This document shows, piece after piece, positions 50,416-59,330 of a stretch of DNA of 64,000 nt. The translations under genes were made by a program, and so were the position numbers. Within the stretch, counting starts at the first letter, position 1, and the number at the start of each line of letters is the position of its first letter. Where the stretch lies: the NCBI RefSeq assembly GCF_014904695.1, contig NZ_JACXXN010000023.1:34830-98829 (forward strand). The letters are read 5' to 3'. A model generated the notes under the pieces. That model was not told the DNA's origin, searched no databases, and saw only the letters and a program-made list of their open reading frames with translations. The DNA is from Nostoc sp. MG11. Lineage in GTDB: Bacteria > Cyanobacteriota > Cyanobacteriia > Cyanobacteriales > Nostocaceae.

Positions 50416-50626
50416 ACTTGTTGGCTGGGGATTAGGGACAAGAAGATATTCCCTTCTGATTTCAGCTTCTTTTTTCTCCATGCTTTATGTTTCAATACAC
50501 TTAGTTTATACCAATTAGCCAAAATAAGACTACAGATGGAAACCTCAAAACCTAGATTAAATATGACTTTTTAAGTACATTTTCAAAGTATTAATAATTA
50601 CAATAAAGTTGTGCATGAAGAGGTAG

Positions 50627-50719
50627 AACACCGCGAAAGATATCTTTGCTGATTTGGCAAAACTAGAGGCAAAGATTCAGCAGGGAATGAAGGACTTAGA
50701 AAAGATATTGCAACAATAA
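50627..50719 (+). pseudogene. Short coding remnant, possibly the end of a type I methylase
   Basis: After a TAG the frame reads NTAKDIFADLAKLEAKIQQG and then MKDLEKILQQ before TAA at 50717-50719. The amphipathic Leu/Glu/Lys pattern recalls the C-terminus of HsdM-type DNA methylases. No upstream part remains. The identification is weak. Confidence 0.3.
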
Positions 50720-50754
50720 AGCTAATGATGTTTTGACATGAAGGTAAGGCGATT

Positions 50755-51333
50755 ATGGCAATCACATTAGATCAATCTTCTTCTCGGATTATGACTCTTC
50801 AGGAGTTCTTTAATTATGACGATGGTACAGATGCAATGTATGAGTTTGAAGATGGAGAATTAATCCTGATGATGGCCGAGAGTGAGATAAATCGAAGAAT
50901 TGCCATGTTTATCCTCGTCTGCTTTGTGCAATTGGGTATTCCTGCTGATCGGCTGTCGATGAAAACGGAAATTGTGACTACTGGCTCACGGGTGCGTATT
51001 CCTGATTTGGTGGTGTTTTCTCAGGAGTTAGCGACTGCAATGGAGGGAGCTAAACGATCTACAGTGATGCCAGAGATGCCACCACCGTTATTGGTGGTTG
51101 AGGTGGTAAGTCCCAATCAGAGCAATCTTGATTATCGCTATAAGCGATCGGAGTATGCAGCGCGGGGTATTACTGAGTATTGGATTGTTGATCCCATCGC
51201 CCAAAAAGCAACGGTGTTGGAATGGGTGGAGGGTTTGTATGAGGAGCAGGTGTATGTGGGGGACAGTGCGATCGCTTCACTGGTATTTGCTGATCTAAAG
51301 TTGACTGCTGCTCAAATTTTGCAGTGCTATTAA
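50755..51333 (+). CDS. Uma2-family (DUF820) putative nuclease
   Basis: This 192-residue protein is a typical Uma2 member with a PD-(D/E)XK fold: RIPDLVVFSQ (Asp about 85), PPLLVVEVVSPNQSNLDYRY (Glu of the ExV/K strand about 118), KRSEYAARGITEYWIVDP (about 133-150). Family biology is unresolved. An AAGG ribosome site precedes the ATG. It differs from the member at 9062 in keeping the more usual VVEVVSP motif. Confidence 0.87.
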   Translation: MAITLDQSSSRIMTLQEFFNYDDGTDAMYEFEDGELILMMAESEINRRIAMFILVCFVQLGIPADRLSMKTEIVTTGSRVRIPDLVVFSQELATAMEGAKRSTVMPEMPPPLLVVEVVSPNQSNLDYRYKRSEYAARGITEYWIVDPIAQKATVLEWVEGLYEEQVYVGDSAIASLVFADLKLTAAQILQCY

Positions 51334-51370
51334 GGAGAACTAAATGAATTAAAAACAGCTACAAGAACTG

Positions 51371-51556
51371 ATGAATCAAACAAAACTCCTCTCAAATAAG
51401 GCACGGCTGAGGTTAATTAGCTACTTGCTGGTAGAAGTTAGGGGAGCAAATAAGTCAACAAGAGAAGCAGCGATCGCTCGAATTCGTAAACGTTGGGAGA
51501 TATTGCTGATGAGGAAATTTAAAAACCTGCCAAAATGGCAACCAGCTTTTGATTAA
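51371..51556 (+). CDS. Small basic hypothetical protein, possibly decayed
   Basis: This 61-residue basic frame (MNQTKLLSNKARLRLISYLL, then REAAIARIRKRWEILLMRK) has no recognised domain. In the same frame upstream, ATG AAT is followed at once by TAA and then KQLQEL running into this start, which looks like a longer gene with a nonsense codon at position 3. It follows the Uma2 gene by 37 nt. Confidence 0.35.
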   Translation: MNQTKLLSNKARLRLISYLLVEVRGANKSTREAAIARIRKRWEILLMRKFKNLPKWQPAFD

Positions 51557-51968
51557 CCTGGTTAAATTGTAGAAGATAAACGACTTCAAGGTGTTGTTAT
51601 CAGGGTCTACCGCGTAACCAAATTTTTCTCGCTAAACATTATCTACCAAGTTATTTACAAAAAGAGGAAAGGTATCCATAACAAGAATTTGCAAACTATT
51701 TATCTCAGCAAATAAATATTAATAATTAAGTTTGACATTTGCTGCAACAGGAAGATTAACTGTGTATGGGTGTTGTTTTTGAAGTACGCGTTAGCCCCCT
51801 AAATAACGGGCAACATCTGTACACAATCCTGTTCACTCCAGCGGCAAATGGTAGAGTGGGAGTTTGAAAGCTAAGTGATATGCTTCCTCCCACTCTTTTT
51901 TATGGCGAATGATCGCGTTTTGCTTTGAAAATTATAGGCACAACTTTAAAAGCGCAAAATAGCGATTC
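51557..51968. other. Intergenic region with a strong plus-strand terminator
   Basis: No gene is seen. A TTGACA at 51732-51737 has no good -10 partner. The terminator at 51853-51902 is the only clear structure. Confidence 0.5.
51853..51902 (+). terminator. Strong Rho-independent terminator
   Basis: AGAGTGGGAG (51853-51862) pairs perfectly with CTCCCACTCT (51887-51896) and a run of seven Ts follows. It is about 300 nt beyond the last plus-strand frame, which leaves room for a short untranslated RNA. Confidence 0.75.
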
Positions 51969-52988
51969 TTAACTAACAGTTAGTCGGTAAGCTCGTGGTG
52001 TTTGTCCTGTCCATCGTTTAAAGGCACGGTGAAAAGCACTAGGTTCAGAGAATCCTAGCAGAAATGCGACATCGTGAATTGGAGTATTCGGATTTTTTAA
52101 ATGTCGCAGGGATAGCTGTTTGCGAGTTTCATCTAGTAGTTGCTGATAGGAAGTGCCCTCAGCTTGTAACTCTCGCTGCAACTGGCGGACGCTGATTGCT
52201 AAACTGCGGGCGATCGCTTCTATAGAGGGAAGTTCGCCTTTGAGTTTTTGGGCGATCGCCTCTACAACTTTCTTGGTGTAATCGTCCTCTCGATTCATCG
52301 CATCAAGCATTGCTTCTGCATGTTGCTCAAAAACTGAGAGTAAATTAGAATTTGCCGAGAGTACCGACCAATTCAAGCAATTGGCATCAAAGATAATTCG
52401 ATTTTTCGGCATTGAAAAGTACACGTTTGTCTGAAAAATGCGTTCATGTTCAGAGATAGCAGCAGGACGCGGGTGTTGAAACCAGACAGCTAGTGGACAA
52501 AGCGGTTTTCCTGTCAACATCTGAGTTGCCGTTAACAATGATACAAAAGTGCTTTCAATCGCCTGCCGGGGTTCTTTGAGCAGGTAGTTTTTTAAGTGGT
52601 CTACAATGTCACAGTCGCAAAATACTAGCCCCTCGGACACAGAGAAGTGAATGTAAGCTCCTTGACTAAACAGATGGGTATACCGAGAGAGTTTTTCTAG
52701 TACTTGCTCGAATGTTTGGCAATTGACCAGCACATAACCAACAATACCGAAAGTCGCCAAATTGAAAGCTTCACCCAGATGTAACCCCAGATTTTCATCG
52801 CCTGTTCGCTTGAGCGCTTCCCACCACACCGCGCTATGAAGCGTTCCTGTAACCTGCTGATCGGGCATCTTCAGCAAAGCAGGTTCAATCCCAACAGCAG
52901 CACATAGACTATCAGAATCGACTCCATACCTTGCTGCATATTGAACAATGCCTCGCGTGATGTAGACAGAGAAGGTGGCTTCTTTCAT
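51969..52988 (-). CDS. AraC-family transcriptional regulator (OruR/PF12625 type)
   Basis: This 339-residue regulator has an N-terminal ligand-sensing domain of the arabinose-binding-like type (GIVQYAARYGVDSDSLCAAVG through ENLGLHLGEAFNLATFGIVG, about 13-100). Its C-terminal AraC double helix-turn-helix contains VRQLQRELQAEGTSYQQLLD (about 272-291) and DVAFLLGFSEPSAFHRAFKRWTG (about 309-331). It is divergent from the cupin gene by about 160 bp and is its likely controller. Confidence 0.92.
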   Translation of the reverse strand: MKEATFSVYITRGIVQYAARYGVDSDSLCAAVGIEPALLKMPDQQVTGTLHSAVWWEALKRTGDENLGLHLGEAFNLATFGIVGYVLVNCQTFEQVLEKLSRYTHLFSQGAYIHFSVSEGLVFCDCDIVDHLKNYLLKEPRQAIESTFVSLLTATQMLTGKPLCPLAVWFQHPRPAAISEHERIFQTNVYFSMPKNRIIFDANCLNWSVLSANSNLLSVFEQHAEAMLDAMNREDDYTKKVVEAIAQKLKGELPSIEAIARSLAISVRQLQRELQAEGTSYQQLLDETRKQLSLRHLKNPNTPIHDVAFLLGFSEPSAFHRAFKRWTGQTPRAYRLTVS

Positions 52989-53151
52989 GATTTGGTCAGG
53001 ATTCTAGAAAGGCGCTTTGGGTCAATTTTTTGGCAGGGCATGTCAACTCAGGATTTTGCACAAAGTTTACCTTTGAAGTGTAGTCAAACTGCATCAAACG
53101 ATGACCAAAGTTCAGATGCATTTAAGTTGTCAACAAAAGGAGTTTTTTGCA

Positions 53152-53766
53152 ATGGAATTAACAAATTCACAGATTCACTCTACCACTCCAACCGTAATTG
53201 CTGCCCAGCAACCAGAATTAATTGTAAATCCGGTTACAGGCGATCGCATGACCATTCTGCAATCAAGTCATGATGGTGGAAGGTATACAAAGATTCGTTT
53301 TGATTTACCACCTGGAGCTAAAGGTAGTCCGTTGCACTACCACACCAACATGAGTGAAACATTTACCGTGCTCAAGGGTTGCTTAGAAATGGAAGTTGGT
53401 CACAAGGGAAATCAACGGACATTACAGGCGGGAGAAAGTTTACATGTTCCAGCGCTCATGCACCACAGTTTTCGCAATGCCTCTAATGATTGGGTAGCGT
53501 TTACGAGCGAAAACCAACCTGCGGGACAATTTGAGCAGTTTATTAGAGGAATGTTTGGTCTAGCAATTGATGGTAAAGTCAATCATGAGGGTATGCCAAC
53601 TAATCTGCTCTACTTTGCGCTATTGCTAAAGAAAGCAGACACAATCCTCGTTGGCCCGCCGCTCATAGTACAAAAGCTATTGGTTAACATCTTGGTTTGG
53701 ATTGCTCATCAGTTAGGAGCAGAGCAAGCACTCCTCAAGTACTGGGATAATAGCAATGAAAAATAG
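53152..53766 (+). CDS. Cupin domain protein
   Basis: This 204-residue protein has a single small cupin barrel (about 35-130). Motif 1 is LHYHTNMSETFTVLKGCLEM with the metal-binding His-x-His and Glu, and motif 2 is AGESLHVPALMHHSFRN. The remaining 70 residues are helical with a hydrophobic segment (LLVNILVWIAHQLG, about 178-191). Its reaction is unknown. AGGAG 9 nt before ATG 53152 fixes the start. The divergent AraC gene and the following DUF4336 gene suggest a small inducible unit. Confidence 0.82.
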   Translation: MELTNSQIHSTTPTVIAAQQPELIVNPVTGDRMTILQSSHDGGRYTKIRFDLPPGAKGSPLHYHTNMSETFTVLKGCLEMEVGHKGNQRTLQAGESLHVPALMHHSFRNASNDWVAFTSENQPAGQFEQFIRGMFGLAIDGKVNHEGMPTNLLYFALLLKKADTILVGPPLIVQKLLVNILVWIAHQLGAEQALLKYWDNSNEK

Positions 53767-53937
53767 ACTTCTTGCAGAAGTCGGGAAAAGGTTAAATGCA
53801 TAGAATTTCTTTTCCCATTCCCCTTTAACCCTTACCCAAAATTTTGCAAAACGCAATGAACTCTAGATGTTCTTGCAAAACAATTAAGAGCAATAATCTA
53901 AGATATGAACGCTCAGGGACGTAAGTCGGGGCAATAA

Positions 53938-55143
53938 ATGCATTCGAGTAATAATCCAAAAGATTGGTCATGGAAGTTCTGGCCTGCTCTACCACTTTAC
54001 CCCTACGGCAGGCGTCGGACACTATGTAAGGAAATAGTTAAAGACACTATCTGGACATTCGATCAGCTTCATGGCATTATCTACACAATCGTGCCGATTC
54101 GGATGACCATAGTCAAGCTAAAAACAGGTGGTCTTCTTGTCTATGCACCGATTGCTCCAACAACCGAGTGTGTACGCTTGGTTAATGAGTTGGTGGCAAA
54201 ACACGGTGAAGTTAAGTATATTATTCTGCCTACCAGTTCTGGTTTGGAACACAAAGTCTTCGTTGGCCCCTTTGCCAGACGCTTTCCACAAGCGCAAGTT
54301 TTTGTTGCTCCGCATCAGTGGAGTTTTCCGCTAAACTTACCACTGCATTGGCTTGGCTTTCCCCAAAAACGTACTCAGGTGCTTCCAGAGAATAAAAGCC
54401 TTGCTCCCTTTATTGATGAGTTCGACTATGAAGTGCTGGATATCAACTTGGGACGAGGGGCTTTTACAGAAGTTGCTCTTTTGCATAAGCGATCGCACAC
54501 TCTATTAGTAACTGATTCTGTATTGTCTGTACCAGAAGATCCACCTGAGATCATCCAATTAGACCCTTACCCTTTATTGTTTCACGCCAGAGACAATGCC
54601 TTGGAGATGATTGAGGACAGCGAAGCAAACCGTCGCAAAGGATGGCAACGTATTTCACTGTTTGCAATTTACTTTCGTCCCAGTGCGTTGGAGATCAATA
54701 AACTGGGGCAAATGTTCAGCGATGCATTCAAAGCACCACAGCGATCGCTAAAAGCATACTTTGGGTTATTCCCATTTCGATGGCAAGACAACTGGAAGCA
54801 GTCGTTTGATGCTCTCCGAGGAGAGGGACGTCCATTTGTAGCACCGATTCTGCAAATCCTCATTCTTCCGCAAGCACCGAGACAAGTACTCAATTGGGCT
54901 GATAAGGTTGCTAAGTGGGATTTTCACCAGATTATTCCCTGTCATTTTGACTCATTAATCAAGGCGAGTCCGCGTCAATTCCGACAAGCATTCACTTTCC
55001 TCGAAAAGCAACCCTCCGTAAGTGAAGACCTTTCTGCAAAAGCAAATCAGCCCTTATTGGAGAAAGACTTTAAATTCATCAGAGAACTCGAAGCCAGTCT
55101 AGTTAGGCGCGGCATCGCAACCCCAGTTAAGGAGAAGGTTTAA
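53938..55143 (+). CDS. DUF4336 protein (metallo-beta-lactamase-like fold)
   Basis: This 401-residue protein is a DUF4336 member, a family common in cyanobacteria and algae and distantly related to metallo-beta-lactamases. It begins with WKFWPALPLYPYGRRRTLCK and shows LPTSSGLEHKVFVGPFARRF (about 98-117) and IPCHFDSLIKASPRQFRQAF (about 346-365), with isolated histidines where a metal site would be. Function is unknown. It follows the cupin gene by 170 nt on the same strand. Confidence 0.8.
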   Translation: MHSSNNPKDWSWKFWPALPLYPYGRRRTLCKEIVKDTIWTFDQLHGIIYTIVPIRMTIVKLKTGGLLVYAPIAPTTECVRLVNELVAKHGEVKYIILPTSSGLEHKVFVGPFARRFPQAQVFVAPHQWSFPLNLPLHWLGFPQKRTQVLPENKSLAPFIDEFDYEVLDINLGRGAFTEVALLHKRSHTLLVTDSVLSVPEDPPEIIQLDPYPLLFHARDNALEMIEDSEANRRKGWQRISLFAIYFRPSALEINKLGQMFSDAFKAPQRSLKAYFGLFPFRWQDNWKQSFDALRGEGRPFVAPILQILILPQAPRQVLNWADKVAKWDFHQIIPCHFDSLIKASPRQFRQAFTFLEKQPSVSEDLSAKANQPLLEKDFKFIRELEASLVRRGIATPVKEKV

Positions 55144-55219
55144 CGCTCCTTAGAGCATGAGAGGCTCTGAAAAACTTTATCAATAAAAATATACATTACT
55201 CAAAAAAATCTGTGCATTA

Positions 55220-55474
55220 CTAGAAATTATCCAATCTGACATCCTTCCAAATGTCAGAAACCTGCCATCCTGAATTTCCAACAGATTGAACAACAGGATT
55301 ATCAATCAATGGAATATAGTTAGTTGTTCTATTCTCTAAATACAGTTCTGGTTTTTCTTCAAGCGTTGGCTCTTGGGTATTGACAATATCAGCTTGAAGA
55401 TTTTGTTCTTCGGTTTCCTCCATTATCTTTATCTTATCGAGGAGGAGCTTTTCAGATTTTTTGATCAGTTTCAT
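55220..55474 (-). CDS. Small acidic hypothetical protein, precursor-peptide-like
   Basis: This 84-residue protein begins with a lysine-rich helix (MKLIKKSEKLLLDKIKIMEE), passes through a Glu-rich stretch (about 18-45) and ends in a Trp/Asn/Val-rich segment (NPVVQSVGNSGWQVSDIWKD). Acidic leader plus distinct tail recalls RiPP precursors, but there is no Gly-Gly-type cleavage site and no maturation enzyme nearby. No strong ribosome site is seen. It may be an unrecognised small protein or chance. Confidence 0.4.
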   Translation of the reverse strand: MKLIKKSEKLLLDKIKIMEETEEQNLQADIVNTQEPTLEEKPELYLENRTTNYIPLIDNPVVQSVGNSGWQVSDIWKDVRLDNF

Positions 55475-55857
55475 ATTATTTGTTTGAAGTTCTAAAAATT
55501 GGACATTAAAAAAATAGCATCTGAAATACTGATTTTCAAAGAAATCAATATCATTTTTTATGCATCCTTGGTGAGCTCCGTAAAAAGCTTTTCTGAAGTC
55601 TCCTTTTGAGTAAAATTACGCAGGATATACTAGGATACAGCAAAATCACCAAAATCCCAAATCTGCCTTGAAAAGTTTCCTACAGTCGGCTTCCCGCCGT
55701 AGGAAACGTTTCCCTTATCCTACTAAAAGGGGTTTAAAACCTCATCCCCAACGCCAAAGCTGATGAGTGTGTGGGGGTATAAATCCCCTTACCTAAACGT
55801 AATTGCGTGATTGCAGCGAGGCGTAGCCCATTGCGAATTGTTTAAAGGTGTGGTTTT
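55475..55857. other. Intergenic region with composite palindrome
   Basis: No gene is seen. The main feature is the palindromic repeat at 55675-55707; C/T-rich repeat words follow to about 55800. Confidence 0.5.
55675..55707. repeat. Composite palindromic repeat, copy 3
   Basis: GTTTCCTAC (55675-55683) and GTAGGAAAC (55699-55707) are perfect outer arms, with GGC-TTCCC-GCC inside. Its left flank resembles that of copy 1. Confidence 0.65.
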
Positions 55858-56715
55858 TTATAAAACGCCATACTGCTTAAACCATGCTTGGAGCCGTTGC
55901 CAACCATCCTTAGCTTCTGTTTCGCGGTAGGAAGGGCGATAATCGGCAAAAAAAGCGTGGGGTGCATCGGGATAGACAATAATTTCGGACTTGCTAGTGC
56001 TGGGCTTTAGGCGATTCTCGTTCCGAGACGCAAGGCGATCGCGCATTTGCTGTACTGTATCCAAAGGAATGCCCGTATCTTTACCGCCGTACAGTCCTAG
56101 AACAGGGACTTTCAGCGTAGATGCAATATCGACGGGATGCTTGGGCGTCAGCTCAGTCTGATCACCCACTAATCGCCCATACCACGCCACGCCTGCCTTG
56201 ACCTTGGGATTGTATGCTGCGTACAGCCAGGTAATGCGACCACCCCAGCAGAAGCCCGTAATCCCCAATTTATCAGCATTCCCTTTGGCTGACTTCACGC
56301 CCCAGTTGACTGTAGAATCGATATCGGATAATACTTGGGCGTCCGGCACTTTAGCTACCACTTGGCGAATTTCATCAATGCTGCTTAACTTTAAAACATC
56401 GCCCTGACGTACAAACAATTCTGGAGCGATCGCCACGTATCCCAACTTGGCAAAACGACGGCAGATATCCTGAATATGTTCATGTACGCCAAAGATTTCT
56501 TGGATTACTAAGACAATCGGGAAATCTCTACCCTTTGCAGGCATTGCTCTGTAAGCAGGAATTTCACCATCTTTAACAGGAATTTTGACCGCACCAGCTA
56601 CCAATCCCTGATCATCGGTGGTGATGACTTGAGCAGAAATAGGTTGTACTGCAAGGGCGAAACCTGTGGCCAGGGTGGCAGTTGCGATAAATTTACGACG
56701 CGTTATTTCTTTCAT
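55858..56715 (-). CDS. Exported dienelactone hydrolase family protein
   Basis: This 285-residue alpha/beta hydrolase has the catalytic triad of dienelactone hydrolases: Cys in [10 protein letters not shown] (about 148-157), Asp in [10 protein letters not shown] (about 206-215) and His in [16 protein letters not shown] (about 247-262). The N-terminus is a twin-arginine-type signal ([18 protein letters not shown]), so it should be exported folded. Its substrate is unknown. It has no operon partners. Confidence 0.9.
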   Translation of the reverse strand: MKEITRRKFIATATLATGFALAVQPISAQVITTDDQGLVAGAVKIPVKDGEIPAYRAMPAKGRDFPIVLVIQEIFGVHEHIQDICRRFAKLGYVAIAPELFVRQGDVLKLSSIDEIRQVVAKVPDAQVLSDIDSTVNWGVKSAKGNADKLGITGFCWGGRITWLYAAYNPKVKAGVAWYGRLVGDQTELTPKHPVDIASTLKVPVLGLYGGKDTGIPLDTVQQMRDRLASRNENRLKPSTSKSEIIVYPDAPHAFFADYRPSYRETEAKDGWQRLQAWFKQYGVL

Positions 56716-57739
56716 TATTTTTACTGAAAGCTATCCGGTATCGATCTTAGTCTTTCAGGAAAACATACTTTAATTTCTCGTAAGGGAAAGATTGCTTTAA
56801 ATGGCTTGCTTGGAAAAGATGAGCGATCGCTAATATCACCGCACTAGCACAAAGCAGCTACAGCACCACAGCAATACTCTGTAGTCCATACTTAACCTGA
56901 ATACGCCTGTACTTGCTTCTCGGCTTGCCTATAGAACCAAAGGCAATACAGTTTTGTTAAAGGGGAAATGTTTGCATTCACCCTTCCTTTTTGCCCCTTA
57001 CCCTTTCCCCAACCTCTACCCAGCAACTTGGGGTTGCCAGACCACTAGGTAAACGATACTTGCCTGGTTTTCACCCAGAGATACAGATTGTAGCTTACTA
57101 GACTGAACGAGCAAAGTTTCAGGGATATGATGAAAAAAAAGCTCAACTAGCAACGCTACTGACGAGTCAGCCGGAAAATTTAGCACAGTTAATTTGGAAT
57201 GCAGTAGAGCAAAACAAGAGAATTTTTTATCTGAATATATACCTCTTTTGTCAGACAGTAAGAAGTTTAATTAGTGAAATCCTCTCGTAGTAGTATTTTT
57301 GCACAATTGTTCTTTTTAAAGTTGATATTAGAGGTTAAAACTTCAAACTCTTTAATAGTAAGACTTCCAAAAATTGTCACCATTATAGTCATGTGCATAA
57401 ACCCAAGGCAGGTTAGTTAAGGCTTGATCTCCACAAAGAGAAACTATGCCCTTTTTAAGAATCATAGTTAGAGGAATCTCCGTTCGCATAGCGTCCCCTA
57501 GCCTTACCGAAAAGCCAGCTACGCGCGGTATCGAACACATAAAAAGGTAAGTAGAGTAGTCAACATTACGAACTGAACTATATTGTTTTTTAATCCGACT
57601 TATCAGAATTTAGTTTGCAGTTAAACAACAATAAAGGCAACTTATATATACAGCTAAAGGTAGAGGTTGGTTTTCTTCTCTCTACTTAAAATTAAATTAG
57701 TTACAAATACCATACTGTGCTATAAGTTAAGTTCTAAAA
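56716..57739. other. Gene-poor, decayed and repeat-rich kilobase
   Basis: About 1 kb without an intact gene. It holds C/T-rich heptamers (56985-57010), a broken reading frame (57018-57290), a frame at 57352-57540 on the minus strand that is part repeat (near 57480-57535) and part unknown, and AT-rich sequence with GTAGAG/CTCTAC arms near 57661-57686 before the next gene. Confidence 0.6.
57018..57290 (+). pseudogene. Decayed reading frame with one internal stop
   Basis: A 90-codon frame reads TQQLGVARPLGKRYLPGFHP, then EIQIVAY, TAG (57099-57101), then TERAKFQGYDEKKAQLATLL and onward to TAG at 57288. The regular protein-like composition across the stop suggests a dead gene fragment. The family is not recognised. 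Confidence 0.45.
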
Positions 57740-58693
57740 ATGATTAATATGTCTAATCTAGTTAAAAGTAATTCGGAACATAGCACAAATCAAGATAAAA
57801 CTCTATCAATAGAAGTTGAACTTGCTCTGATTATAGATAAACTGAAAAATGGTGTTTGGCTATTTGGTATACCATCTTGGCTTTTTGGAATAACTGATAG
57901 GAGTATAGCTGCATTTGCAGATGGTTATTTATCTCCTATAGAAATTTTTCAGCTATTTACAGCTTCTTTCTTTTTTCTGAGTTGGCTATATCTTAAACCT
58001 GGAGAGAGCTTTAATAGCAACGATTTAGAACCCAGTCAATATCAAGAATATTTATATCGGACTCAAGTTGACAAGCTGAAGTTAAAAAACCGACACATGA
58101 TTAGTCAGGAGTATATTCTACCTTTTCCTTATATGTGCCAAATATACCATCTCCTGAATTTAAAGCATTTGGAGAAAGTTCACGGATTTAGTTTAAATAA
58201 TTTAAAAATCTTAAGTATTAGCTATTTCCAACCAACAAATATCGGTGGAATAATCAAATTTAAAACACTTTTGGATTCTCCTGTCAATGCTCTGCGAATT
58301 TGGCGGCAACCAATTATTGAAGTAGATTTAATTTTACATACTCCCTATACTGTTGAATTAAATATTCCTGTCTACGATAACAAAAGAATAGTTGTCATAT
58401 TTCATGCTTTCCCTTTAAATGACACAGAACATCAATTCTTTATAGATATTTACAGCGATTTAGAGTGGCCAAAACCTTTGCTGCAAATAATTTTGCATTT
58501 TGCTTCTTGTTTGACACTATTTGAAGATTTGCCGTATTTACGTGCTTTAGCCGATAGAAATATAGAGCGCTCATTCAACTTAAATAGGGCTTCAAATCAC
58601 GAAACTATGTTGCTGTTTAAAAGATTCGTTGAACTGTATGGTTCAAGTGGGGAAACTAAATTAATTGAGGGAGGGGATGATACTAAGTTATGA
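57740..58693 (+). CDS. Hypothetical protein, AT-rich gene
   Basis: This 317-residue protein is not recognised. A hydrophobic stretch lies near residues 67-83 (IFQLFTASFFFLSWLYL). The rest alternates beta-rich segments (VDLILHTPYTVELNIPVYDN) and helices, ending DLPYLRALADRNIERSFNLN before a polar tail. Base composition is clearly more AT-rich than in neighbouring genes, and flanking DNA is repeat-rich and decayed, so it may have been acquired. Two ATGs (57740, 57749) are possible starts. Confidence 0.6.
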   Translation: MINMSNLVKSNSEHSTNQDKTLSIEVELALIIDKLKNGVWLFGIPSWLFGITDRSIAAFADGYLSPIEIFQLFTASFFFLSWLYLKPGESFNSNDLEPSQYQEYLYRTQVDKLKLKNRHMISQEYILPFPYMCQIYHLLNLKHLEKVHGFSLNNLKILSISYFQPTNIGGIIKFKTLLDSPVNALRIWRQPIIEVDLILHTPYTVELNIPVYDNKRIVVIFHAFPLNDTEHQFFIDIYSDLEWPKPLLQIILHFASCLTLFEDLPYLRALADRNIERSFNLNRASNHETMLLFKRFVELYGSSGETKLIEGGDDTKL

Positions 58694-58857
58694 GTCCTGA
58701 GTAAGTAAGTATAATTAAATAAAAATCCTAGTTCGTAGTGAGCGATGAATCGCTCAAAACAAGGATTGTCAGGACTAAAGTCCTGACTACAAACTTTAAT
58801 TTATTTACGCCTAGCTACTTAGCAATAAAGGTCTATCAATAGCTAGCCAAATAAAAA

Positions 58858-59220
58858 CAGGACTTACGCACTCAGATCCCCCAACCCCCTTAGAAAGGGG
58901 GCTTTAGACGTTCCCCCCTTAAAAAGCTACGGTGTACACACAAGTCTTTTAGAGTTGCCCCACAGGCTTTTGATCCCCCCAACCCCCCTTCAAAAGGGGG
59001 GCAAAAACCTCTCAAAGTCCCCCTTTTGAAGGGGGATTTAGGAGGATATACAACGATTTTGGTTTTGTACACAGATGTGTGTACACCGTAGCCTTTTTAA
59101 GGGGAGCCAGCGCGGTCTTCTCCCAAGGGGAGACGCAATCATGCGATGGGGTCTCCCCAAGTGGAGCGACTGGCGTGGGCTAGGGGGGATCTAGGTTTCA
59201 GGCTTCAGTGCGTAAGTCCT
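58858..59220. mobile_element. MITE-like element B (363 bp) with nested repeats
   Basis: Termini AGGACTTACGCACT and AGTGCGTAAGTCCT are perfect 14-bp inverted repeats sharing 12 bp with element A. Inside lie CCCCCTT/AAGGGGG words, the 16-bp inverted pair at 58927-58942 and 59076-59091 (CTACGGTGTACACACA and its complement), and the GGGGAGCCAGCGC...GCGACTGGCGT unit at 59101-59175. No transposase is encoded, so it looks like repeats inserted within repeats. Confidence 0.75.
59101..59175. repeat. GGGGAGCCAGCGC...GCGACTGGCG interspersed repeat, copy 2
   Basis: Same ends as the unit at 45021-45067 but with a longer interior that includes TCTCCC/GGGAGA and GTCTCCCC words. Confidence 0.65.
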
Positions 59221-59330
59221 AAAAAAGTTTATACTTTGACAACTAGCTATGAGAAAGAAAGCAAACATAATCTGATTTGCTGTTGGAAAAAAACTCAGAA
59301 CTCAAAACTTATTAATCAGCACTAACTTTG

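Larger units (their letters stand above)
58694..59330. other. Repeat-dominated spacer containing MITE-like element B
   Basis: No gene is seen. Beyond the element at 58858-59220, the left part holds AGCGATGAATCGCT-like and AGTCCTGA/TCAGGACT words (58735-58790). Confidence 0.6.

Noticed and set aside
50383..50574. A 63-codon plus-strand frame after the membrane protein
   Set aside because: It begins inside the terminator hairpin and has no ribosome site or protein-like pattern.
57352..57540. A 62-codon minus-strand frame
   Set aside because: Its front third is interspersed repeat sequence (near 57480-57535). The rest may be an old gene end, but too little remains to name it.
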